From: an uncultured Clostridia bacterium
Lineage (GTDB): Bacteria; Bacillota; Clostridia; Christensenellales; Aristaeellaceae
Reading direction: 5' to 3'
Assembly (NCBI GenBank): GCA_947565865.1
Contig: CANOHT010000030.1
Span: forward strand, 1 to 29,791
DNA: 29,791 nt
In this document: piece by piece, positions 7,602-14,279 of the stretch
Layout of the letters: each line of letters opens with the position of its first letter
How positions within the stretch are numbered: position 1 is the stretch's first letter
Translations under genes and position numbers: made by a program
The notes under the pieces: generated by a model
Databases searched by the model: none
Seen by the model: the letters and a program-made list of their open reading frames with translations, nothing else
What the model was told of the DNA's origin: nothing

Positions 7602-9230
7602 TCAGCCCCACAATAGGGCCAGCGCGGGGACAATCTGCTTTTTGCGGGAGACCACCTTGGGCAGGAAGACATGGTGCCCCGCGGTTTCGTGGACGCCAAA
7701 GGCCATGCGGATAACCTCCTCGTCCCCCAGGAAGACCAGCTCGGTGCCCTCACGAAGCACGTCGGTGAGCATCAGCAGCTGCATATCATAGCCGGCCTGG
7801 AGCTGCATGGCCTCCATGGCGGGGAGCAGCTCCGGCAGCCGGATGAGGAACCGATCCGTATCCAGGCAGGTAATCTGTCCGATGCCCAGGCTGTGTCCGG
7901 CGATGTGGAACTCCTTGAAGTCCGTGGACAGAAGCTCCGCCACGGATTTTTCGCTCTCCGCGCTCTGGGAGAAGATGTCCTTGCCCAGGCCGTCCAGATC
8001 AACGCCGGCGATACGCGCCAGACGCTCGGCCATCCGCCGATCCTTGGGCGTGCAGGTGGGGGATTTGAAAAGCACCGTGTCCGACAGGATGGCCCCCGCC
8101 ATCAGACCGGCCAGGCGCGCGGGAGGCATCAGCCCCATTTCCTGATACATGGTGGCTACGATGGTGGTGGTGGAGCCCACGGGCTCGTTGTGCATGAAGA
8201 CGGGGTTCCCGGTCTGTACGTCCGCCAGGCGGTGATGGTCGATGATCGCCAGGATGTCCGCCTGCTCCAGGCCGGGGACAGACTGGGCCCGCTCGTTGTG
8301 ATCCATCAGCACCACCTGCTTGCGGCGGGGCTTCAGCAGATGATACCGTCCCAGGGTGCCGATGACCTTGCCCGCCTCGTCCAGCACGGGGTAGGAGCGG
8401 TGACGGGTCTGCAGGACGGTTTCCTGCACGTCGTCGATATAATCGTCCTGGCGGAAGGCGCTCAGCTCCTCCGTCCGGGCCACGCGGCCCACCGGCAGCG
8501 CCTGATAAAGCAGCCGGGCGGCGCGATAGGCGTCGTAGGGCGTGGCAATCATGCAGGTGGGGGAGGACAAGCCGCGGTACTTTTCCGCCAGGCTGCTCTG
8601 GCACAGAATGATGCAGCCCGCGCCCAGCTGCAGGGCCCGCTCCACCACGTCCTCCTGCTGACCGCAGATGACAACGCCGCCGGGACGCAGGCCTTGCAGG
8701 CAGTCGCCGGCGGTGGGCAGCGCCAGGGTGACCTCGCCGGAGAGCTGACTGAACACGTCCTCGTCAGCGTTGATGATATGGCCCTCCAGGGCGGAAAGTA
8801 GATTGCATACGGGCAGATCCACCACCTCGGGCCGCTCGATGGAGTCCATGTCCCACTCTGCGACGCTGCTGGTGGTCAGCATGCCGTACAGGCCGCCGTC
8901 CTCCGTGGTGACGGGCAGGGCGAACAGCCCCGGGCTTTGGCGGAAGATGTCCCAGGCGTGGCGCAGCGGCACGCCCTCGGAAAGGGTGGCGGGGTGGTCG
9001 AAGGCGATGTCCCGCACCTGGGTGCGCACAGAGGGCAGGTAGGGCGGCGGCGCGAAGCCGAAGCGCTCCAGCAGGAAGCTGGTCTCGTCATTGAGCCGAC
9101 CCAGGCACACGGCCTGATAGTTGCCGTCGCCCAGCGCGTTGTGCAGGGCGGCGTAGGCCATGGAGGAAACGATGGAGTCCGTATCCGGGTTGCGGTGACC
9201 AAAGACATAAATGGGATCCAATTTATTCAT
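7602..9230 (-). CDS. ppaC: Manganese-dependent (family II) inorganic pyrophosphatase with CBS and DRTGG regulatory insert
   Basis: Hydrolyses pyrophosphate to phosphate in the cytosol, pulling biosynthetic reactions forward. The DHH-family metal motifs are present: GHRNPDTDS (11-19), MDHNE, DHHR and ILSDTV, and the DHHA2 substrate motif SRKKQIVP close to the C-terminus. At 542 residues it is far longer than the ~310-residue plain enzyme. The extra region (about 65-305) carries two CBS-type segments flanking a DRTGG-type segment, which in characterised CBS-pyrophosphatases bind AMP/ADP (inhibiting) and ATP or Ap4A (activating). It overlaps the preceding CHAP gene by 8 bases. GGAGG directly abuts the ATG with no spacer, whereas the TTG at codon 4 sits 9 bases from it; true initiation may be there. 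Confidence 0.95.
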   Translation of the reverse strand: MNKLDPIYVFGHRNPDTDSIVSSMAYAALHNALGDGNYQAVCLGRLNDETSFLLERFGFAPPPYLPSVRTQVRDIAFDHPATLSEGVPLRHAWDIFRQSPGLFALPVTTEDGGLYGMLTTSSVAEWDMDSIERPEVVDLPVCNLLSALEGHIINADEDVFSQLSGEVTLALPTAGDCLQGLRPGGVVICGQQEDVVERALQLGAGCIILCQSSLAEKYRGLSSPTCMIATPYDAYRAARLLYQALPVGRVARTEELSAFRQDDYIDDVQETVLQTRHRSYPVLDEAGKVIGTLGRYHLLKPRRKQVVLMDHNERAQSVPGLEQADILAIIDHHRLADVQTGNPVFMHNEPVGSTTTIVATMYQEMGLMPPARLAGLMAGAILSDTVLFKSPTCTPKDRRMAERLARIAGVDLDGLGKDIFSQSAESEKSVAELLSTDFKEFHIAGHSLGIGQITCLDTDRFLIRLPELLPAMEAMQLQAGYDMQLLMLTDVLREGTELVFLGDEEVIRMAFGVHETAGHHVFLPKVVSRKKQIVPALALLWG

Positions 9231-10128
9231 CCTCCGTAATCATCCAGGTATTGGGATCATTGTCAAGGGCCAGGGCGACGGCGCGGTCGATGGCCTGCTG
9301 GGTTGCCATGTTGGCGATGCCGTAGGCGGGAAGCCCCTCCTGGCGCTGGAAGGTCTCGACCGCCTGGGCGGTGGCCGTGCCGAACACGCCGTCCGTTTTT
9401 TCCTCCGCCAGCAGGCCGAGGTAGCACAGCTTCGCCTGCAGCTGGCGCACCTTTTCGCCCCGGTTGCCGGTGCGCAGGGTAATGTCCATCACATCATGGA
9501 CGGTGCCGAAACCGAGGATGCGCGTGTAGGTCAGGGGATAGGTCTGCCGCTGGACGGCGTCGGGGGCGTTGCCTTCCAGCACATGGATGGTCACATTCCC
9601 GTCCTGATCCTGGGTGCAGTATTCCACCATGGCCACATGGTCGGTGTCCCGGTCGCTGTCCCAGGTGAAGAACGCCCAGTCTCCGGGCTGGGGGATGTAG
9701 CTACCCGTGCGGATGAAGCTGCTCTCGCCCTTGAGCCACTGGTAGCCCCAGCCTTCCACGTTGCCCCAGCGGCAGACGTAGCGGCCCGCCCGAATGAACC
9801 AGTCCCGGCCTACGTTGGCGCCGGAATACTGAGGATAAACCTCCCGCAGCAGGGAGGTGCCGTGCTGCTGATCCACCTGATCCACGCACCAGCACAGGAA
9901 CTCGGCGCACCACTGAGCGTAAGGGTCTCCCGCCCATTCGCCGTATTTCGTGTAGCCCCGGCTGCCCTCGGTGTAGCCAAGCTCGCCCCGGGCCGTTTCC
10001 AGCAGCCAGGTCACATGCTCCGGTACGGGCCATGCGGGCTCGATGACGGTCTCGCTGACCAGGGTTTGCCCATGGGCAGGGGGAACGAGGAGCATCAGCG
10101 CGGCCAGCAGGGCGAGAAACTTTTTCAC
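9223..10128 (-). CDS. Secreted CHAP-domain peptidoglycan hydrolase with peptidoglycan-binding domain
   Basis: 301 residues. A signal peptide (MKKFLALLAALMLLVPPAHG) is followed by a CHAP amidase/endopeptidase domain (about 38-210). The expected catalytic Cys is in QWCAEF (C74), the His in DHVAMV (H164) and a polar residue in VLEGN (E185/N187). A C-terminal peptidoglycan-binding type 1 domain follows (about 217-285, LRTGNRGEKVRQLQAKL). It should cut cell-wall peptides or the amide bond outside the membrane. The start codon is GTG, overlapping the sfsA stop by 4 bases (GTGA), with AGGAGA 9 bases upstream. Placement beside VanW and another secreted protein suggests a wall-maintenance role. Confidence 0.9.
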   Translation of the reverse strand: MKKFLALLAALMLLVPPAHGQTLVSETVIEPAWPVPEHVTWLLETARGELGYTEGSRGYTKYGEWAGDPYAQWCAEFLCWCVDQVDQQHGTSLLREVYPQYSGANVGRDWFIRAGRYVCRWGNVEGWGYQWLKGESSFIRTGSYIPQPGDWAFFTWDSDRDTDHVAMVEYCTQDQDGNVTIHVLEGNAPDAVQRQTYPLTYTRILGFGTVHDVMDITLRTGNRGEKVRQLQAKLCYLGLLAEEKTDGVFGTATAQAVETFQRQEGLPAYGIANMATQQAIDRAVALALDNDPNTWMITEDE

Positions 10129-10844
10129 GGCTCGGGTCTCCTTCCGTTCAGGATTACAGGCACCTCATGGCTGACGGCGCAGCTGTCCGGCGTCACATGG
10201 CACACGGCGGCCCGCAGCATGACGCCCGCGGCGGCGGCGTCCCGAAGCGCCTGGCCAAAGGCGGGATGGGTGGCGTCGTTGGGCGCCAGGGCGACGGCTT
10301 CCGTCCGCTGAAGAATGAAGCACAGCATAGCCTCGTAGCCCGCTCGGCAGGCGTCCGCCAATTCCCGCACATGCCTGACGCCGCGCTCGGTGGGGGCGTC
10401 GGGGAAGTACGCCATGCCGCCGTCATCAAAGAGGGTGACGCCCTTGACCTCCGCAAAGCCATGTACCAGGCCGTCCGGCGTGCAGCGGGAGTAGGCGAAG
10501 TCAAAGCGGCTGCCGTGGTAGGTCTGTTCGGGCCGGATGTCCTCCACCCCGGTCAGGCAACCGCCCGAGGCCAGCCATTCCCCGAAGATTTTGTTGGGCG
10601 CCTGGCTGTCCATGTTGACGAGATAGCCTCGGTTTTCCACGGCAACCAGGTCAAAGGCGGTCTTGCGCGCGGGATTCTCCGAAGGCTCCAGCCATACCCG
10701 GGCGCCGGGAATCAGCAGCTCCCGGCATCGTCCCGTGTTCTTGACGTGACAGACGGTGCTTTCGCCGTCCACATCGCACAGGGCAATGAAGCGGTTGGGA
10801 CGGGACAGGAATGTAGCCGGGCGCGGATGACGGTACAGCCTCAT
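10125..10844 (-). CDS. sfsA: SfsA-family DNA/RNA nuclease
   Basis: 239 residues, the usual SfsA length. An N-terminal OB-type region (1-80) with the HVKNTGRCREL block is followed by a nuclease-like domain with SRFDFAY and FAEVKGVTL (the Asp and Glu-x-Lys of a PD-(D/E)XK-type site) and the conserved FPDAPTERG stretch. SfsA was first named for sugar-fermentation stimulation in E. coli; nuclease activity has been reported for family members, and its role in Firmicutes is unclear. ATGA overlap with the upstream VanW gene and GTGA overlap with the downstream CHAP gene place it in the middle of a coupled operon. Confidence 0.95.
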   Translation of the reverse strand: MRLYRHPRPATFLSRPNRFIALCDVDGESTVCHVKNTGRCRELLIPGARVWLEPSENPARKTAFDLVAVENRGYLVNMDSQAPNKIFGEWLASGGCLTGVEDIRPEQTYHGSRFDFAYSRCTPDGLVHGFAEVKGVTLFDDGGMAYFPDAPTERGVRHVRELADACRAGYEAMLCFILQRTEAVALAPNDATHPAFGQALRDAAAAGVMLRAAVCHVTPDSCAVSHEVPVILNGRRPEP

Positions 10845-11983
10845 TCGTCCGCCCGGTAGACCAGCATCAGCAGCGCGCCGTCGTCGCTGGTGTGGCCCTC
10901 CACGCGGATGGGGAAGTCGTAATTGTTGCGGAAGCGCAGGTTGAGGTCGGTGTTGCCTACCGCCGCGTCGACGCCGTGGGGCAGGTAGGACGCGCCGCCG
11001 GGGCCATGGGGACGGCGCTGAAGGATCTCCACGCCGGGAAGCTGCATCAGCGCGTTGTACAGTGTGGAGGATACCTGGCAGGTGCCGCCGCCGTAGCCGG
11101 GACGGGTGGTGCCATCCACCAGCACGGGGGCTTCTTTGTAGCCAAGGGACTTTTTGTAGGGCCCCACATCCTTGTTGAAGTTCAGGGAATCGCCGGGGGC
11201 CATGACCCGGGTCAGCCGCTGACAGGCTACCGCGATGTTGGATATACGGTTCAGGTTGATCTTGGTCTGATCCATCTTATAATAGGAAGTGTAAGCCGCA
11301 ATGGGGCTGTCCTCCCGGATGGGCTGATCGGTGGGGGAGACGGGGATGAGGTCGGTCAGATCGCTTAGGCTGATGTAGCCGTAGGTGCGGTGGTAGGGTA
11401 CGATGGCCCAGCCGTCCTGGATTTTCCAGATGCTCAGCATCGTTCCGGGATTGAGCACCAACCAGCTGCCGTCCTGATCGCTCATGGATTTGCGCACCTC
11501 GCACACATCGGCGGTGGTGGCGATGTAGCTGCTCTTCTGCACACCGTAGGGCGGGGTGTTGACGGTGTCAACCGCCTTGACGGCGTGAATCCGCTTGCGC
11601 TGGATGTAGCCGATGTCGCTGCCGCTGCGCACAATGGCCCAGTTGGAACCGACGTACAGCACCTCGGCTCGGGCCTTGCAGCGGGCAATACGCCTGGAGT
11701 CCAGGGAGCGCTCCGTGAAGAGGCTGGAATTGTCCAGCACGCGGCAGGTGTAGAGGGCTGGGGAGTTCAGGTCAAAATCCGCCAGCTCCTTCTCCTGATA
11801 AACGGGGCCCGTGAGATACAGGAACAGATCATCCTCATCCACATCATCCAGGGCTGCGACCTCGTCGATCTCCTCCTGGGTCAGCTCACCGGCCTCGTCG
11901 TCGGTCTCCTCCGCCAGGGCGCAGGGCAAGGCGGCAAGAATCAGGCACAGGGCCGTCAGACAGGCCAGCATCCGTTTCATCAT
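10841..11983 (-). CDS. Secreted VanW-family protein with SH3-like repeats
   Basis: 380 residues from the chosen start. A signal peptide (MMKRMLACLTALCLILAALPCALA) leads into an acidic linker, then two SH3-like segments (around residues 75-140 and 150-215, each with a YVGSNWAIV or WKIQDGWAIV-type strand). The C-terminal VanW domain has GYGGGTCQVSSTLYNA and ASYLPHGVDAAV. VanW is linked by name to vancomycin-resistance loci, but its biochemical role is unsettled; the domain is common in extracellular wall-associated Firmicutes proteins. The start at 11983 is set by GGAGGAGG 8 bases upstream; an ATG 54 bases further upstream has no ribosome site and would bury the signal peptide. First gene of the operon. 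Confidence 0.9.
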   Translation of the reverse strand: MMKRMLACLTALCLILAALPCALAEETDDEAGELTQEEIDEVAALDDVDEDDLFLYLTGPVYQEKELADFDLNSPALYTCRVLDNSSLFTERSLDSRRIARCKARAEVLYVGSNWAIVRSGSDIGYIQRKRIHAVKAVDTVNTPPYGVQKSSYIATTADVCEVRKSMSDQDGSWLVLNPGTMLSIWKIQDGWAIVPYHRTYGYISLSDLTDLIPVSPTDQPIREDSPIAAYTSYYKMDQTKINLNRISNIAVACQRLTRVMAPGDSLNFNKDVGPYKKSLGYKEAPVLVDGTTRPGYGGGTCQVSSTLYNALMQLPGVEILQRRPHGPGGASYLPHGVDAAVGNTDLNLRFRNNYDFPIRVEGHTSDDGALLMLVYRADE

Positions 11984-12045
11984 CAGAAGAACCTCCTCCA
12001 ATACGCACACGAAAATTGTCAGAGCCGGGAGAATCACCAGCCTTT

Positions 12046-12074
12046 ATTATAGCATCCGCCAAGGAAAGCCGCAA
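12046..12074 (-). promoter_or_regulatory. Sigma-A promoter of the vanW-sfsA operon
   Basis: On the minus strand: TTGCGG (12074-12069), 17 bases, TATAAT (12051-12046), about 60 bases upstream of the vanW start. The -10 is perfect and the -35 matches 4 of 6 positions. Confidence 0.8.
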
Positions 12075-12154
12075 GGCCGGGAACGTGGTTTTTACAGGTA
12101 GAAAAAACATTGCCACTCCGCAGCAACGCCGGTATTAGCATCCGCGGAACCATG

Positions 12155-12184
12155 CAAAAACGGAGAAGCGGTCAGCTTCTCCGT
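12155..12184 (-). terminator. Intrinsic terminator downstream of fhs
   Basis: On the minus strand: ACGGAGAAGC, 5-base loop, GCTTCTCCGT, then TTTTGC. A 10-bp perfect stem with a T-run, about 210 bases after the fhs stop codon, beyond the hairpin cluster. Confidence 0.85.
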
Positions 12185-12189
12185 TCAAA

Positions 12190-12398
12190 CTGTTGGCTAC
12201 GCCCGGGAGGTGTCGGAGGGCCCGCAGGCCCTCTGACTGTCATCGTATCCGCCGGGTTTCCCGGCGGGGCGGGTCTGCGATTCCGTCAGAAAGCGCTTCC
12301 TTACAGAACTTCCTGGTCGGGAGCCGTAGGCGACCAAGGAAGTTCTGCAATCTTCGACATAGCGGCGCAAGCCGCTTTGTCGAAACGCGCAAGCGTTT
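12190..12398. repeat. Cluster of five strong inverted repeats between the fhs stop and its terminator
   Basis: Within ~210 bases there are, in plus-strand order: GAGGGCC/GGCCCTC; CCGCCGGG/CCCGGCGG with a TTT loop; a ~16-bp arm pair around 12304-12350 (CAGAACTTCC-TGGTCG with CGACCA-A-GGAAGTTCTG); AGCGGC-GCAA-GCCGCT inside a longer CGACA...TGTCG stem; and AAACGC-GCAA-GCGTTT, whose last bases overlap the fhs stop codon. Two loops are GCAA, a GNRA tetraloop, if the plus strand is transcribed. No gene is credible here. It resembles a dispersed intergenic element or a structured RNA; copy number cannot be judged from one window. Confidence 0.6.
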
Positions 12399-14064
12399 AG
12401 AATAGGCCCACGATCTGGCCGTCTTCGCTAACGTCGATGGCCTCGGCGGCAGGCGCCTTGGGTAGACCGGGCATGGCGATGATGTCCCCCGCGAAGGCCA
12501 CGACAAAGCCCGCGCCGGCGGATAGCCGCACCTGGCGGATATGCAGGGTGTGTCCGGTGGGCGCGCCCAGGGCCTTGGGGTTGTCGGAGAAGGAATACTG
12601 GGTCTTGGCGATGCACACCGGGCAGCGTCCGAAGCCCTCGTCCTCCATGGCCTTCAGCTGCCGCAGGACGCCCGCACCGAAAGCTACGTCCGCCGCGCCG
12701 TACACGCGGGTCGCCACGGCCGTCAGCTTGTCCTTGAGAGAAAGCTCGTCCGCGTAGGCATAAGTAGGTTCGACCTTGGGCTGCTGATCGGCGGTGTCGC
12801 ATACCAGCTGGGCAAGCTCGGTGACGCCCGCGCCGCCCTTGGCCCAGCCGTCGCACAGACGCACGGGAACGCCCAGCCGCCGACAGGCGGCTTCCACCAG
12901 GCGCATTTCCGCCTCGGTGTCGGTGACAAAGCGGTTCAGCGCCACAATCACCGGCCTGTGCCACACCTGCTGGATGCGGTCGATGTGGGCCGTCAGGTTG
13001 GGCAGCCCCCTTTCCAGGGCGGCAAGATCCTCTGCGGCCAGGTCGGCCTTGGGGCATCCGCCATGGGCCTTCAGCGCCCGGACGGTGGCTACGAGCACCA
13101 CGGCGTCAGGCCATAGGCCGCTCATGCGGCACTTGATGTCCAGGAATTTTTCCGCGCCCAGGTCCGCGCCGAAGCCAGCCTCCGTCACCACATAGTCCGC
13201 CAGCCTCATGGCGGTCTTGGTGGCGATGACGCTGTTGCAGCCGTGGGCGATATTGGCGAAGGGGCCGCCGTGCATCAGGCAGGGGGTGCCGTCGATGGTC
13301 TGCACCAGATTGGGCTGAAGGGCGTCCCGCAAAAGAGCGGTCATGGCGCCCTGGGCATGGAGATCCCCGGCGGTGACGGGCCTGCCGTCAAAGGTGCGGG
13401 CGACCTGAAGCCGGGCCAGGCGCGCCTTCAGGTCGCGCAGGTCGCTGGCAAGGCAGAACACCGCCATGACCTCGCTGGCGGCGGTGATGTCGAAGCCGTC
13501 CTCCCGGGGCATCCCGTTGGCCTTGCCGCCCAGCCCGGAAACGATCTGACGCAGCTGACGGTCGTTGACATCCAGGCAGCGGCGCCAGGTGACCCGGCGC
13601 GGGTCGATGCCCAGGCGATTGCCCTGCTGAATATGGTTGTCCACCATGGCGGCCAGCAGGTTGTTCGCCGCGGTGATGGCGTGCAGGTCGCCGGTAAAGT
13701 GCAGGTTGATCTGCTCCATGGGCAGCACCTGAGCGTGACCACCCCCGGTGGCGCCGCCCTTCATGCCGAATACGGGGCCCAGGGAGGGCTCGCGCAGGGC
13801 CAGCATCGCCTTGCGGCCCAGCTTGGTCATCCCGTCCGCCAGGCCGACGGAAACAGTGGTCTTGCCTTCTCCGGCAGGGGTGGGGTTGATGGCGGTCACC
13901 AGGATCAGCCGGGCCTTGGCGTCCCCGGGAACCCTGGCGGGATCAACCTTGGCGATCAGGCGGCCATAGGGTGCGAGGGCTTCCTCGGGGATACCCGCGG
14001 CGGCGGCGATCTGTCCGATGGGCTGAGGATGAGCGGCTTGGGCGATCTCAATGTCGGTCGGCAT
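12397..14064 (-). CDS. fhs: Formate-tetrahydrofolate ligase
   Basis: Makes 10-formyl-tetrahydrofolate from formate, THF and ATP in the cytosol: an entry to one-carbon metabolism and part of the Wood-Ljungdahl methyl branch in acetogens. 555 residues matches the family's ~556. Visible signatures are the ATP-binding loop PTPAGEGKTT (61-70), the block EPSLGPVFGMKGGATGGGHAQV (about 90-111), HGGPFANIAHGCNSV, and the usual family ending DGQIVGLF. AAGGAG lies 9 bases before the ATG. It has its own promoter and terminator and diverges from priA-def-fmt; Fmt uses its product. No methylenetetrahydrofolate genes accompany it here, so it cannot be said whether the organism runs the complete acetogenic pathway. 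Confidence 0.97.
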   Translation of the reverse strand: MPTDIEIAQAAHPQPIGQIAAAAGIPEEALAPYGRLIAKVDPARVPGDAKARLILVTAINPTPAGEGKTTVSVGLADGMTKLGRKAMLALREPSLGPVFGMKGGATGGGHAQVLPMEQINLHFTGDLHAITAANNLLAAMVDNHIQQGNRLGIDPRRVTWRRCLDVNDRQLRQIVSGLGGKANGMPREDGFDITAASEVMAVFCLASDLRDLKARLARLQVARTFDGRPVTAGDLHAQGAMTALLRDALQPNLVQTIDGTPCLMHGGPFANIAHGCNSVIATKTAMRLADYVVTEAGFGADLGAEKFLDIKCRMSGLWPDAVVLVATVRALKAHGGCPKADLAAEDLAALERGLPNLTAHIDRIQQVWHRPVIVALNRFVTDTEAEMRLVEAACRRLGVPVRLCDGWAKGGAGVTELAQLVCDTADQQPKVEPTYAYADELSLKDKLTAVATRVYGAADVAFGAGVLRQLKAMEDEGFGRCPVCIAKTQYSFSDNPKALGAPTGHTLHIRQVRLSAGAGFVVAFAGDIIAMPGLPKAPAAEAIDVSEDGQIVGLF

Positions 14065-14112
14065 GGGCTCACGCTCCTTCCAGCGTCATACATGATGATG
14101 GGTACGCAGCCT

Positions 14113-14141
14113 ATTATAACGGAAGGCTCGTTTTTTCGCAA
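14113..14141 (-). promoter_or_regulatory. Sigma-A promoter of fhs
   Basis: On the minus strand: TTGCGA (14141-14136), 17 bases, TATAAT (14118-14113), about 50 bases upstream of the fhs ATG. Confidence 0.8.
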
Positions 14142-14212
14142 GCCTTTCGCCCGCGGAAAGCATGGCGCGGGAGGCGGCCCGCGGACGGCGGGGCTTGCCG
14201 CGCATTCCCCCC

Positions 14213-14241
14213 TTGTGCAATCGGCGGAAAGAAGCTATAAT
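14213..14241 (+). promoter_or_regulatory. Sigma-A promoter of the priA-rpe operon
   Basis: TTGTGC (14213-14218), 17 bases, TATAAT (14236-14241). The predicted transcription start falls near 14248, which rules out the ATG at 14247 as a normal start for priA. Confidence 0.8.
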
Positions 14242-14279
14242 AAACAATGGCGTATTTCTGCTTGGAGGGAGGCGGGCCC

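Noticed and set aside
12240..12506. 88-codon minus-strand frame across the hairpin cluster
   Set aside because: It overlaps the end of fhs in another frame, has no ribosome site, and its codons simply read through inverted repeats.
14065..14112. Riboswitch in the fhs leader
   Set aside because: The leader is only about 50 bases, with no conserved THF-riboswitch-like structure or terminator hairpin visible.
14247..14279. ATG at 14247 as the priA start
   Set aside because: It sits at the predicted transcription start with no ribosome site; the GTG at 14280 has GGGAGG at 7 bases.
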